Below the pieces are notes generated by a model. That model did no database searches and was not told where the DNA came from. It saw nothing but the letters and a program-made list of their open reading frames with translations. Positions 16,781-25,285 of a stretch of DNA of 46,960 nt are shown piece after piece. Source of the stretch: Limnoraphis robusta CS-951 (lineage in GTDB: Bacteria > Cyanobacteriota > Cyanobacteriia > Cyanobacteriales > Microcoleaceae); contig NZ_LATL02000055.1 in assembly GCF_000972705.2 (NCBI RefSeq), forward strand, positions 1-46,960, in the 5' to 3' direction. Both the position numbers and the translations under genes were made by a program. How positions within the stretch are numbered: the first letter of the stretch is position 1; every line of letters begins with the position of its first letter.

Positions 16781-16906
16781 AATTTTTATGACAAAGGATT
16801 AACGACTTTGATCGGAGGCTGTTGCGGTATTATTCAGCAGACAACGATGGTGACTGCTGTGAAAAATGGTCGGATAAAAGCTCAAGCTAATGCGAAAAAA
16901 TCTTGA
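16781..16906 (+). pseudogene. C-terminal remnant of a homocysteine S-methyltransferase-like gene
   Basis: Translation in this frame, between two stops, gives about 41 residues containing GLTTLIGGCCGI, the zinc-binding GGCCG signature of the homocysteine/betaine-homocysteine S-methyltransferase family, followed by a short tail ending in AKKS. The rest of the roughly 300-residue enzyme is missing; a TGA (16778-16780) sits directly upstream in frame. It lies in a 970-bp gap together with a palindromic repeat and a HEARO-like RNA, so the gene was probably destroyed by insertions and deletion there. Confidence 0.5.
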
Positions 16907-16939
16907 CAAAAGTTCATAGATTTTTTCCCTGAGCAAAAC

Positions 16940-17029
16940 TCATATAGCGCTACGCGCTAGGGAACAGTAAGCTGTGAATAGGTTTCAGAATTTATAAGTG
17001 TTCTAACCTTTATGCGTACTGCTATATGA
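16940..17029. repeat. Palindromic repeat with TCATATAGC ends
   Basis: TCATATAGC-gc-TACGC (16940-16955) pairs with GCGTA-ct-GCTATATGA (17014-17029), giving a 14-pair imperfect terminal inverted repeat around a non-coding core. The left arm also contains AGCGC-TAC-GCGCT, a second small hairpin. Likely a small non-autonomous element. Confidence 0.55.
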
Positions 17030-17084
17030 AATATTTAACAGAAGTTGTAGTCGCTTAGTTCTTGCCATAGCTCTAAAAATGTGT

Positions 17085-17419
17085 AGAATTAGATTATAGA
17101 GGGCCGGGTAATCAACCGCTCTAAAAACCCAGCCTAATGGCACTACGCTGAACCTTGGCAATTGAATCTATGGGGTTCTACTTCATTGTTCTAGATCCGA
17201 ATCTAGAAGTAGGTAAAAGATTATATTGAGCTTGACGAGCAGTATTTTGGGAGTAATCCCAATCCAAGCCAACTTTGAAGGACTCTTCAACTACGGTGGG
17301 GCGCACCGAAAGTAACGCTTGGGGAGAGAACCACCTCTGGACTAGACGCTGCAAGGTATCTAATCTAAGTGGACTCGTTGAACCAAGAATTCTCTCGCCT
17401 AAAGGCAGAGGAGCGTCAA
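17085..17419 (+). ncRNA. HEARO-like RNA (omega-RNA type), divergent copy, no associated nuclease gene
   Basis: Shares ordered blocks with the two other copies in this window: GGGTAATCAACCGCTCTAAA, AACCCAGC, TGAACCTTG, TATGGGGTTCT, then the hairpin CGGTG-GGGCG-CACCG (17294-17308) followed by AAAG. The other copies have CGGTA-GGGCA-TACCG at this place, a compensatory base-pair change that supports a conserved RNA stem. The 3' end has a GCC-TAAA-GGC hairpin and ends in GCGTCAA (about 17413-17419), as IS200/IS605 right ends do. The 5' boundary is approximate. HEARO is the RNA of IscB-type nucleases; no IscB or TnpB gene is nearby. Assignment to HEARO rests on my memory of the consensus. Confidence 0.55.
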
Positions 17420-17485
17420 AAATTAATACCCCCTCTCCGACAAAAGAAAGGGGGCAAGCTGAGATAAAATCCTGTAACTAGCCTT

Positions 17486-18856
17486 TTATAAGTTTGATAT
17501 TCTCTCGGTTCCTACAAAAGAGTGGAAGTTCTGATCAACTTGTTGAGACGGCAGAGCCGGGAGTTTTTTGGCTTTACGAAGTGTTTCTGAAAAAATCTCA
17601 ACAATGCGATCGCATTTGGAGTCCCAGTCGAAATAGTCCTCTCGAACTCGTTGCTTGGCTGCCTCTCCCATTTGATCTCGAAGTTGAGGAGATTCAGCCA
17701 GACGGATCATCGCCTGGGCTAAACCCTTTGTAAACTCCTCTGGCGAACTGGGGTCTACGAGAACACCAGAGCGAGAGTCTACAATATAAGAAGGCCCTGC
17801 CCAATTCGTCGCGATCGTCGGTAATCCAATCGCCATTGCTTCCATGATCGCATTTCCACCTGCTTCCCGCAGAGAAGGCATCACAAACACATCACATTCA
17901 CGTAGAAGTTGATTGACTTTGGCAGAGGGCTGCCATCCATGAAAACGGATTTGGTTTTGAAGACCTAACTCTTGAACTCGGTTCTCAAGCTGTTGTTGTA
18001 ACTGACCATTACCGACTAACTCTAACACCGCGTTGCTGTTCTGATGGGCGACTTGTTGAAAAGCTTCGATCAGAAATTGAACGCCTTTCCAATCAACAAG
18101 CCGTCCAACATAGATAAACCGAACGGGTTGATCGGGCTGAGACTGACGGGATTCTCTCGGTGGCCATAGATCCAAATCTACACCGGACTCAATGAGTTGA
18201 TAGATTTCCCCTTGACAAGCTTTTGGTAAAGCATCAGTAGTCTGTTGGTTAGCAACAATCAAAGCTGATGCTTTAATTTTTCCGGGAATTAACTGATGGA
18301 GAATCTCGGAGAAAGAGCGGCTAATATTGATGGAAAGACGGCTAATTTTTGAGTCCATGTACTGAAAAGCCGGAGGAAATTCTAACCCACCGGACAGGGG
18401 GCCGATAACCACAGGCACACCCATGTTATAGATGAAACTTAGTCCTTTGGGGGTGATCGGTGCTGGCTCAAAAACCAGATCCATGTTATGGACTTTAATC
18501 AGTTTCTTGGCTAACTTGCGGATGTGGTATTGGGTGATCGAATGGATGATTTGACCAAAGATCAAGTCTTGAATGCGGTAGGGAAACAGTTTGCCTATCC
18601 GCCAAACCGGAACCTGATACCAAGTATCATCGACAAAATGGATTTTTCGGAACTGTTCGGGATCTTCAGCAAACTCTTGACGAAGCTCTTCACGAACTCG
18701 CCCATGACAAACTGCTCGAACCTCAATATTGCGTTCTCGCAAAAGTCGTAAATAATAAAAACTTTTGCCCGCTTCGCCCCCCATTTTCCGGGAGATATTC
18801 TCAACGACCATCAGTACACGCATGGATGCTAAATCTTGGCTTTCAGTTCCATTCAT
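17486..18856 (-). CDS. Glycosyltransferase, GT4 family
   Basis: 456 residues, GT-B fold. N-terminal Rossmann half begins MRVLMVVENISRKMGGEAGKS (this methionine is residue 12 and may be the true start). The C-terminal half has FIYVGRLVDWKGVQFLIEAF, the LVGNG segment, FHGW, and the EX7E motif in SLREAGGNAIMEAMAIGLPTIAT, where the first Glu contacts the nucleotide sugar, so it is a retaining transferase. Acceptor unknown; related proteins build exopolysaccharide or surface glycans. It is transcribed toward the HEARO-like copy and has a 500-bp upstream gap. Confidence 0.85.
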   Translation of the reverse strand: MNGTESQDLASMRVLMVVENISRKMGGEAGKSFYYLRLLRERNIEVRAVCHGRVREELRQEFAEDPEQFRKIHFVDDTWYQVPVWRIGKLFPYRIQDLIFGQIIHSITQYHIRKLAKKLIKVHNMDLVFEPAPITPKGLSFIYNMGVPVVIGPLSGGLEFPPAFQYMDSKISRLSINISRSFSEILHQLIPGKIKASALIVANQQTTDALPKACQGEIYQLIESGVDLDLWPPRESRQSQPDQPVRFIYVGRLVDWKGVQFLIEAFQQVAHQNSNAVLELVGNGQLQQQLENRVQELGLQNQIRFHGWQPSAKVNQLLRECDVFVMPSLREAGGNAIMEAMAIGLPTIATNWAGPSYIVDSRSGVLVDPSSPEEFTKGLAQAMIRLAESPQLRDQMGEAAKQRVREDYFDWDSKCDRIVEIFSETLRKAKKLPALPSQQVDQNFHSFVGTERISNL

Positions 18857-19357
18857 AGCTATTTAAAACGTTTCTATTGGAGTGAATTTTTAAGGTTGAT
18901 GTAGATTGAGTCAGTGAGCGACGAACTCAACCTAGAAATACAAACAAGACTTTTCAGCAAAATACTTTGTGAAACTTTTGGAGTACCTGAGACTCTTCCA
19001 AGTTCTGAAGAATACTCACCCAGTATAGAAAATACGGATAACTTTGTTTGAAACAGTAAGGTTCTCACTTAAAATACTGAATAAACACCCCTACTAAACT
19101 CATGCTACATCAAACCCAGGAGATTGATGTAACTGACATTTGAGTGATCCTGATTAATTTTCAAGTGTTGCTGTTTCTAAAAATTGGGCCGTTGTGTTTT
19201 TCAACGTAGTAGATTCCCATCCTTACTTGATTATAGTCTAAAAAAATCATAACCCAGCTAGATGACAAACGACAAGATCTATGTCATGCTTGCATCGACA
19301 GATTGCTCTTGAAGAGGAAATTTGTACCTCCGATCCAACCGGGAATCAATTTGAGTA
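18857..19357. other. 500-bp gap without a gene
   Basis: No coding frame with believable composition. The only structure I can point to is AGGTTGA (18893-18899) paired with TCAACCT (18927-18933), with TTGAGT/ACTCAA nested inside it, a possible leader hairpin of the minus-strand glycosyltransferase gene. The rest is AT-rich and presumably carries its promoter. Confidence 0.5.
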
Positions 19358-19840
19358 TTAACTTGCAGTGATCAACTCAAACAAGCCGTCATCCAAATCA
19401 TACCCCAGCATTTGAGACATAGACTTGAGTCGGGAAATACTCGGAATTCCTTGCTGGGGGAGCCAATCTGCTAAAATAAAAATCTTACGCATTAAAAAAA
19501 TTTCCAACGCTTCTGGGTTATACTGAATTCCCTCCGTGCGATGGAACTGGTGAGGAACAAGCATGGCGACATAACGAGCCAGTTCCCCCCCTTTCCAGTC
19601 CAGTAAAAAAGGCAACCAAGGATAACGAGCATCCAAGCGCACAAACCACAGTCGCACTTCTGGAACTTCAGACAGTTCGCGGGGGTCTTGAGGATCGCGA
19701 GGATAATCAATCTCAAAACACATCTGTTGCTCAGAAGCCGTGATCGCGCCTTGTTGGAATAACTGATCAATCGTGATTTGAGCAGGTGACAAGTCCAACT
19801 CATGTAGACATTCAGCATTAACCTTGATCGTGATTGTCAT
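19358..19840 (-). CDS. crr6: Crr6 family NDH-1 assembly factor (DUF1817)
   Basis: 160 residues, full length for the family. CRR6 is needed for maturation of the NdhI subunit and assembly of the NDH-1 hydrophilic arm in chloroplasts and cyanobacteria. Family blocks visible are CFEIDYPRDPQDPRELSE, VRLWFVRLDARYPWLPFLLDWKGGELARYVAMLVPHQF, and GIQYNPEALEIFLMRKIF. It acts in the cytoplasm. It is divergent from the PerR-like gene with a 220-bp intergenic region, in which GTCAGG and CCTGAC form a spaced inverted repeat that could belong to either promoter. Confidence 0.9.
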   Translation of the reverse strand: MTITIKVNAECLHELDLSPAQITIDQLFQQGAITASEQQMCFEIDYPRDPQDPRELSEVPEVRLWFVRLDARYPWLPFLLDWKGGELARYVAMLVPHQFHRTEGIQYNPEALEIFLMRKIFILADWLPQQGIPSISRLKSMSQMLGYDLDDGLFELITAS

Positions 19841-20062
19841 ATTTTGTCAACCTTTGTTGATATTGCACCGGATTTCCCCTTTTGGAATTGTAGGTAGCCG
19901 GGGTCAGGGATTTGATCCGTTCAAATTGTAGCCTGACTGGGGAGACTTTCTTTACTCAACCCGCTAAAATGCCTAAGATAAAATTGAAGTAGCGGTAAAT
20001 TAGTATACATACGTTTTACAGCAGAGATAACAGGTCATTTTATAAAAATAGAGGCGTAAGAA

Positions 20063-20527
20063 GTGAAACCGATCCGTTCATTAGACGATGCACTCCATCG
20101 ATGTCAGACCCAGGGAATGCGCCTGAGCCGTCAGCGTCGCTTTATCCTGGAACTCCTCTGGGAAGCCCAGGAACACCTCTCAGCTCGTGAAATTTACGAT
20201 AGACTCAATCAACAGGGGAAAGCGATCGGTCATACCTCGGTGTACCAAAACTTAGAAGCGCTCTCTCGTGAGAATATTATTGAGTGTATTGAACGATCTG
20301 AGGGTCGCCTGTACGGACACATCAGTGATTCTCACTCCCATGTGAATTGTTTGGATACCGAGCGAATTATCGATGTTCATATTGAACTGCCCGCTTCAGT
20401 GATTGAGCAAGTCGAACAACAAACCGGAATTAAAATCACCGATTATCGCATAGACTTTTTTGGCTACAGTTCATCAGAATCAGTCCATACTGCGGAAAAT
20501 ACCGACTCAACCCCCAAAGCATCTTGA
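20063..20527 (+). CDS. perR: Fur-family peroxide-type regulator (PerR/FurC)
   Basis: 154 residues, GTG start with GAGGCGTAAGAA upstream. N-terminal winged helix (LSRQRRFILELLWEAQEHLSAREIYDRLNQQGKAIGHTSVYQNLEAL) and C-terminal dimerization domain (RLYGHISDSHSHVNCLDTERIIDVHIEL), with His/Asp/Cys positions typical of the cyanobacterial PerR/FurC group. It lacks the C-terminal CxxC pairs of a structural zinc site. The FurC-type N-terminus (KPIRSLDDALHRCQTQGMRLSRQRRF) is what separates it from FurA and Zur. It probably controls peroxide-defence genes and perhaps itself. The assignment to the PerR branch is from memory of the families. Confidence 0.8.
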   Translation: MKPIRSLDDALHRCQTQGMRLSRQRRFILELLWEAQEHLSAREIYDRLNQQGKAIGHTSVYQNLEALSRENIIECIERSEGRLYGHISDSHSHVNCLDTERIIDVHIELPASVIEQVEQQTGIKITDYRIDFFGYSSSESVHTAENTDSTPKAS

Positions 20528-20879
20528 TAGAAGCTAAACTCTCTGTACAACACCCAAGAATTCGACCGTTTGACGAGGGGACGTAGGATGGCTAATATGT
20601 GTAAAGCTTAAAAAAACTCGATAACATCTTATTGGAAAATCAGCCAAAGTTGTAAAACCGGGCTTAAAACTGTATAAAATCACAGCAGATTCGGTCAGCA
20701 ATTCCCCACAAACGGAAAAAGCCGAACTGAACAGAAGCAAACCGCTAGAGTGAACCCAAGGTCTGGTCTGCACTCAAAGTTCAAACAGCTTCGGGTCAAG
20801 GTTCAACTCATGGCGAACTCGATTCCCGCCCATAGGGAGAGGCAAAACCCAGAATGAATCTAAGGAAAATGGTGAAGTC
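20528..20879. other. 352-bp gap without a gene
   Basis: Low coding potential in all frames. The end carries AAGGAAAATGGTGAAG upstream of the next ATG, a normal ribosome binding site. I see no repeat, tRNA or clear terminator; presumably the promoter of the membrane-anchored protein that follows. Confidence 0.5.
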
Positions 20880-23201
20880 ATGACGACACCCAAAATTAAC
20901 CCATCTAGCAGCTTAAGTAGCCCCGAAGACAACGCTGTTCCTCAAACCTCAACACCGAAGTTAGAGGCAGAAACAGCCACAATGACCGTCACGCAAACAA
21001 AGCACTCACTGAAGTTGCCCAAAGGCTTTTGGGGGTGGCAACTCCTTTGGCTGACGGTTCTGCTTGGGTTTGGAACAATGGGAGCCGGCGCCTTGCTGTG
21101 GCTGTTGATTACTCCACCTCCGCCAAATTGTGAAGAAATCTCACCAATATCTCCAGATGGAGATCGGCTCTATTGTGCAGACCAGGGCGCTAAGTCGGGA
21201 GAACTCGAAAAAATTCAAGCCGCCTTTAACTTGATCGAAAGTTGGCCAGAGACTCATCCCCTTCAGCCTCAAGCCCAGAAAATGATGGAGCAATGGGCAA
21301 AGCTACTGATCGCCTTAGCTGACCAAAAAATTGACGAAGGCAACTTGCAGGGGGCGATCGACTTAATTAGAATAGTCCCTAAAACAAGCCCCGCCTACTC
21401 GACTGTAGAAAGTGCGATCACCGGATGGCAAAATGACTGGGATGAAGGTCAACAACTCTACAAAAAAGCGATCGCCGCTTTAAAACAGCAAAACTGGGCG
21501 CAAGCTTTCAGCCACATCCAGTCCCTCACCAAACTCAACAATGCTCACTGGCGAGAAAAACGCTTCAACGAGCTAGTGGATCGAATGTCGATCGAAAGAC
21601 AAGGCGATAAGCGACTGCAAGAAGCTCGCGAGATTGCCAAACAAGACAGCCCCAGTAGCTTAGAAGAAGCCATTGATCTAGCTCATCGGGTAGACTCCAA
21701 ACTATACATCTACTCAGTGGCTAAACAAGAGGTGAAAAACTGGAGCCAGAGATTAGTTGATCTGGCCACACAAGAGTTGAAAGCTAAAAATCGCTCGAAT
21801 GTCATCAGTATTGCCCAACGAGTTCCTGAATATTCTCCGCTCTATCAAGATGCCCAAAACTTGATGCTGTTGGCGACGGTTCAAGATGTTTCCTTAAATC
21901 AAGCCAGCAGTAAGCCATTCCTGGAAAAGTTGGTCGTACTGTTAGAAGGAAAAGCGGCTGTGGAGAAGGGGAGCATTAAGCAAGCTCTTTATCAAGAAGC
22001 CAACATTCCCCCCGATCAACTCGGTGGACAAATTCAAGATCTGATCGATCTACAACTGGCTAATGCGATCGCCAAAATTGGTCATCCCTTTGCTTTGCAA
22101 TTGGCGATGGATCAAGCTCAAACCCTCAGTCTGGACCGACCTCGACGGATACACGCTCAAACCTTAGTCGCCCACTGGCGCAAAGAAATCGAACGCATTG
22201 AAGACCGACCTCATATCGTTCTGGCGCGTAAATTAGCAGAACAACAAGACGCCAATGGGTTTAGAGCCGCAGTTAAGCAAGCCACTCAAGTGGCACTGGG
22301 TCGTCCCTTGCGAGTCGAAGCTCAAACTCTGATCGCGGAGTGGACAAAACGGATTGAAATTATCGAAGATCAACCGATCTTCAATGAAGCTCTGGCTTTA
22401 GCCAAAGCAGGAAACTTGAGTGCGGCGATTGATAAAGCTTCTGGAATTGCTTCAGGTCGCGCTCTCCACAGTCAAGCCCGTGACAAAATTAACGAATGGG
22501 TGACAGAAGTTCAAATTGCTGAGGATCGCCCCCTGCTTGACAAAGCCTACGGTTTAGCAGATAAAGGCAGCTTGAGTTCAGCCATTTCAGAAGCGTCTCG
22601 AATTCGCTATGGTCGCGCCCTCTACTATGAAGCCCAAAATGCGATCGCCCGTTGGGTTGAAGAACGGGATGCTTACTGGGCGGCTCAACAACCTCGACGT
22701 TCTGAGCCAACGAGTTCTAGGAGTTCTTCTAGTTCTTCACAAAGCAGCTATTCTAGCTCTGGCAGCAGTTCTTCGAGTTCTTCGTCAAGTGGATACTCCA
22801 GTGGTTCGAGTTCTTCGAGTGGATATTCGGGCTACTCGGGTGGTTATTCTTCTGGCTCGAGCAGTGGATACTCGGGGGGTTATTCCGGCTCAACGAGTGG
22901 ATATTCAGACTACTCTAGTGGCTATTCTTCTGGTTCTAGCGGATACTCAGGGGGTTACTCCAGTGGCGGCTATTCCAGTGGTTATTCCAGCGATTATTCA
23001 GGTAGTTCTTCGGGCTATTCAGATAGCTATTCGGGTGGGTATTCCGGTGGTTCGAGTGGATACTCCTCATCCGATAGCGTCGCACCAGCTCCGGCTGCGG
23101 CGTCGGGAGGTTACGAAGCCCCTGCTGCGGCTCCTGAAGCTCCGGCTGCTGCGCCCACTGAAACTTATAGTCCTCCAGATGCTAACTTATTTTTGGAGTA
23201 G
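20880..23201 (+). CDS. Membrane-anchored helical-repeat protein with Ser/Tyr/Gly low-complexity tail
   Basis: 773 residues. One membrane helix (WQLLWLTVLLGFGTMGAGALLWLLI, about 52-77) anchors it. Residues 100-600 hold degenerate helical repeats; the clearest have about 55-residue period with an EDRP-x-AL motif (IERIEDRPHIVLARKLAE, IEIIEDQPIFNEALALAK, VQIAEDRPLLDKAYGLAD). Residues about 612-735 are almost only Ser, Tyr and Gly (SSGYSGGYSS-type units), ending in an Ala/Pro-rich tail. Related cyanobacterial proteins are sometimes labelled chromosome-segregation ATPase-like, but no ATP-binding motif is visible, so I do not use that name. The tail resembles prion-like sequences that condense. Confidence 0.7.
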   Translation: MTTPKINPSSSLSSPEDNAVPQTSTPKLEAETATMTVTQTKHSLKLPKGFWGWQLLWLTVLLGFGTMGAGALLWLLITPPPPNCEEISPISPDGDRLYCADQGAKSGELEKIQAAFNLIESWPETHPLQPQAQKMMEQWAKLLIALADQKIDEGNLQGAIDLIRIVPKTSPAYSTVESAITGWQNDWDEGQQLYKKAIAALKQQNWAQAFSHIQSLTKLNNAHWREKRFNELVDRMSIERQGDKRLQEAREIAKQDSPSSLEEAIDLAHRVDSKLYIYSVAKQEVKNWSQRLVDLATQELKAKNRSNVISIAQRVPEYSPLYQDAQNLMLLATVQDVSLNQASSKPFLEKLVVLLEGKAAVEKGSIKQALYQEANIPPDQLGGQIQDLIDLQLANAIAKIGHPFALQLAMDQAQTLSLDRPRRIHAQTLVAHWRKEIERIEDRPHIVLARKLAEQQDANGFRAAVKQATQVALGRPLRVEAQTLIAEWTKRIEIIEDQPIFNEALALAKAGNLSAAIDKASGIASGRALHSQARDKINEWVTEVQIAEDRPLLDKAYGLADKGSLSSAISEASRIRYGRALYYEAQNAIARWVEERDAYWAAQQPRRSEPTSSRSSSSSSQSSYSSSGSSSSSSSSSGYSSGSSSSSGYSGYSGGYSSGSSSGYSGGYSGSTSGYSDYSSGYSSGSSGYSGGYSSGGYSSGYSSDYSGSSSGYSDSYSGGYSGGSSGYSSSDSVAPAPAAASGGYEAPAAAPEAPAAAPTETYSPPDANLFLE

Positions 23202-23230
23202 TACAGCTCGTCTAAAAGCATCTAATGGTA

Positions 23231-23266
23231 AAGTCTGAAGTAGCGGAATTCAGACCTTTCAGACTT
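23231..23266 (+). promoter_or_regulatory. Leader hairpins with mutually exclusive pairing
   Basis: AAGTCTGAA (23231-23239) pairs perfectly with TTCAGACTT (23258-23266), and its inner part GTCTGAA can pair instead with TTCAGAC at 23249-23255. The structure ends 10 bases before the start codon of the next gene, so it would cover the translation start region. Confidence 0.35.
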
Positions 23267-23276
23267 CTGTGAATCC

Positions 23277-25118
23277 ATGACTCAATCGACTGTGCGACTT
23301 CTGCTTATTGATGATGACCCGATTTTTTGCATGGGATTACGGGCCGCTTGCCAACAGTATCCTGATTTACAGGTCGTTGCAGAAGCCCAAACCGCAGAAG
23401 CCGCCTTAGCAATTTTAGAACCTCAACGGGCCGTAAACGAGAATTCCCTCCCCAACATTTCAGCCGATCATGTTATTGATGTCGCTGTTTTGGAGTTGGG
23501 GATGGCTAGCCTAAATGCTCCTAACTCGCGGTTGCATTCTACCACTGATCCGGCGATCGCTTTTTGTCAATCTCTGATGACGAACGACCCAAACTTGGGG
23601 ATTTTGCTTCTCACTTCCATTCGAGACAATACCCGATTACAAGCTGCTCAACAGGTTGGGGTTCAAGGCTATTGTCCCAAAGGGGTAGCGATTGAGACGA
23701 TGATCACTGCAATTCGTCTGATCGCCAATGGCCAGACGGTTTGGGAAAATTTCAGTTCTGATGGGCTTTCAACTCGGACTCAATCCCCAATCGCTGGTTT
23801 ATCACGATGGAGTCGCTGGCGTTACAAACTCGGGTGTTCTGGACTGCAACAAATTGATGAAACTCTCGCTGAAGTCACAACTCAACTTCCGAACCCCTAT
23901 GATGTGGAACGGGGAGATCCGATGGCGGTTCTCAACTGGTTAATGATCACAGGTCATCGCCGAGAACTGCTGGCGGCTCGTTGGATTGTCAGTCAACTGT
24001 TACCCGCTTCTGTTCGCACTCAAGCCCCTGCAACGGAGGAAACGAACTCTACCCCTAATCCCCCCCCAAACGAGCCTCTAACACCCAAAGAATGGCTGGT
24101 TGTGCGTTCTAATTCTTCCCTAACCTATCAAGCTCCGGTATTAGCAACGGAGGTGAAATCGGTTTTATTTGATGTTACTTTTGCTAAATTGCAGTCGGGG
24201 TTAATCAATCTGACAGGTTCTCCCCTGGAAATTGATATTTTACGATTGACTCAAAAACGGGAACTGATTTGTCTGATTTTGCAACAGTTTGAACAAATGT
24301 TAGACGAACTCGGATTTTCCCAAGTGGAATTTGAGCAATTATCTGATAAATCTCCGACAATGCTCGTTGATATTTGGAAAGCGTCTGTTACTAATTTTTT
24401 GGGGAAATATTACACTTTACAAGTTGGAACTCAAGAGATAGAAGTTGTCCCGGTTCTACTGCGAGATGCAGTGATTGTTCAAACTTCGATTCTTGATAAA
24501 ATTCCCTTGGTTCCCGATTTAGTTGCTCATTTATTATTTCAAGTTCCTTTAATCGTTGATAATACTTCTTCTCCGGTGGGAAGTCCTGAAGCGATGCAAC
24601 GCGCCGAAGCGATTTTACAAAATTTAGTGATTCAAATGGCGAATGCTGTGATTCAACCCTTGCTAAATCATTTTGCTGATGTTGAAGAACTTAAACAAAA
24701 ATATTATGATCGGCGGTTGTTATCGACTCGTGAACTCGAGAAATTTAGAAATAATTTGTCTTGGAAATATCGCGTCGATCAATATTTTGGAGAACCTAAA
24801 GAAATTTTTGAAAGTTTATATACTTTACGAGTCTTTGGAGAACGGGGAATTCAAAAACAAGAAATTTATTCTCCCCGTAATGAAGAATTGAAAAAGCTTT
24901 CAGGCGTTCAACTGGCGGTGAGTTTGGTGTTAGAAACTCGTGATGCAGTCGCTCCCAGAGTTCGAGCAACAATCTCTTTTCTAGGAAGTGGTGTGGTTTA
25001 TTTGTTGACTCAAGTTGTGGGTCGAGGAATTGGTCTAATTGGTCGGGGAATTCTACAAGGAATTGGTAACTCGTTACAGGAAAATCGTGTTAATAAAAAA
25101 AATGGTCGTCAACCCTGA
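23277..25118 (+). CDS. Pseudo-receiver plus DUF3685 protein
   Basis: 613 residues. Residues 5-150 are a response-regulator receiver: LLLIDDDP (D12-D14), a late LLLTSIRDN and CPKG with the conserved lysine. At the phospho-acceptor position the residue is Glu (VLELGM, E73) rather than Asp, and a 20-residue insertion precedes it, so phosphorylation there is unlikely and the domain is probably a constitutive or protein-binding pseudo-receiver. The remainder is the cyanobacterial DUF3685 domain, helical, with no DNA-binding motif. DUF3685 is found in cyanobacteria and, as Ycf55, in red-type plastids; its function is unknown. It follows the low-complexity protein by 75 bp. Confidence 0.8.
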   Translation: MTQSTVRLLLIDDDPIFCMGLRAACQQYPDLQVVAEAQTAEAALAILEPQRAVNENSLPNISADHVIDVAVLELGMASLNAPNSRLHSTTDPAIAFCQSLMTNDPNLGILLLTSIRDNTRLQAAQQVGVQGYCPKGVAIETMITAIRLIANGQTVWENFSSDGLSTRTQSPIAGLSRWSRWRYKLGCSGLQQIDETLAEVTTQLPNPYDVERGDPMAVLNWLMITGHRRELLAARWIVSQLLPASVRTQAPATEETNSTPNPPPNEPLTPKEWLVVRSNSSLTYQAPVLATEVKSVLFDVTFAKLQSGLINLTGSPLEIDILRLTQKRELICLILQQFEQMLDELGFSQVEFEQLSDKSPTMLVDIWKASVTNFLGKYYTLQVGTQEIEVVPVLLRDAVIVQTSILDKIPLVPDLVAHLLFQVPLIVDNTSSPVGSPEAMQRAEAILQNLVIQMANAVIQPLLNHFADVEELKQKYYDRRLLSTRELEKFRNNLSWKYRVDQYFGEPKEIFESLYTLRVFGERGIQKQEIYSPRNEELKKLSGVQLAVSLVLETRDAVAPRVRATISFLGSGVVYLLTQVVGRGIGLIGRGILQGIGNSLQENRVNKKNGRQP

Positions 25119-25285
25119 AAATTCAAAGAGGAGATGGAGAAGTTTGATAACGGGTAGAGGTAATTCATTAATTCCCTTTACGCTCACGGGTGAGTGATTC
25201 AAGAATTACTGGCAGAATTATCTTAACTTTATTTTAATTCCCTGTTAACTCTCAAATGATATGGTTAGGTGGGAGGTTATATTTT

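Noticed and set aside
20880..23201. Naming the low-complexity protein a chromosome-segregation ATPase
   Set aside because: No Walker motifs or SMC features can be seen; that label appears to be a database habit.
22609..23238. Alternative-frame 209-residue frame over the Ser/Tyr/Gly region
   Set aside because: It results from the repeated codons of the real gene; its own composition (Val, Arg, Leu repeats) is not that of a normal protein.
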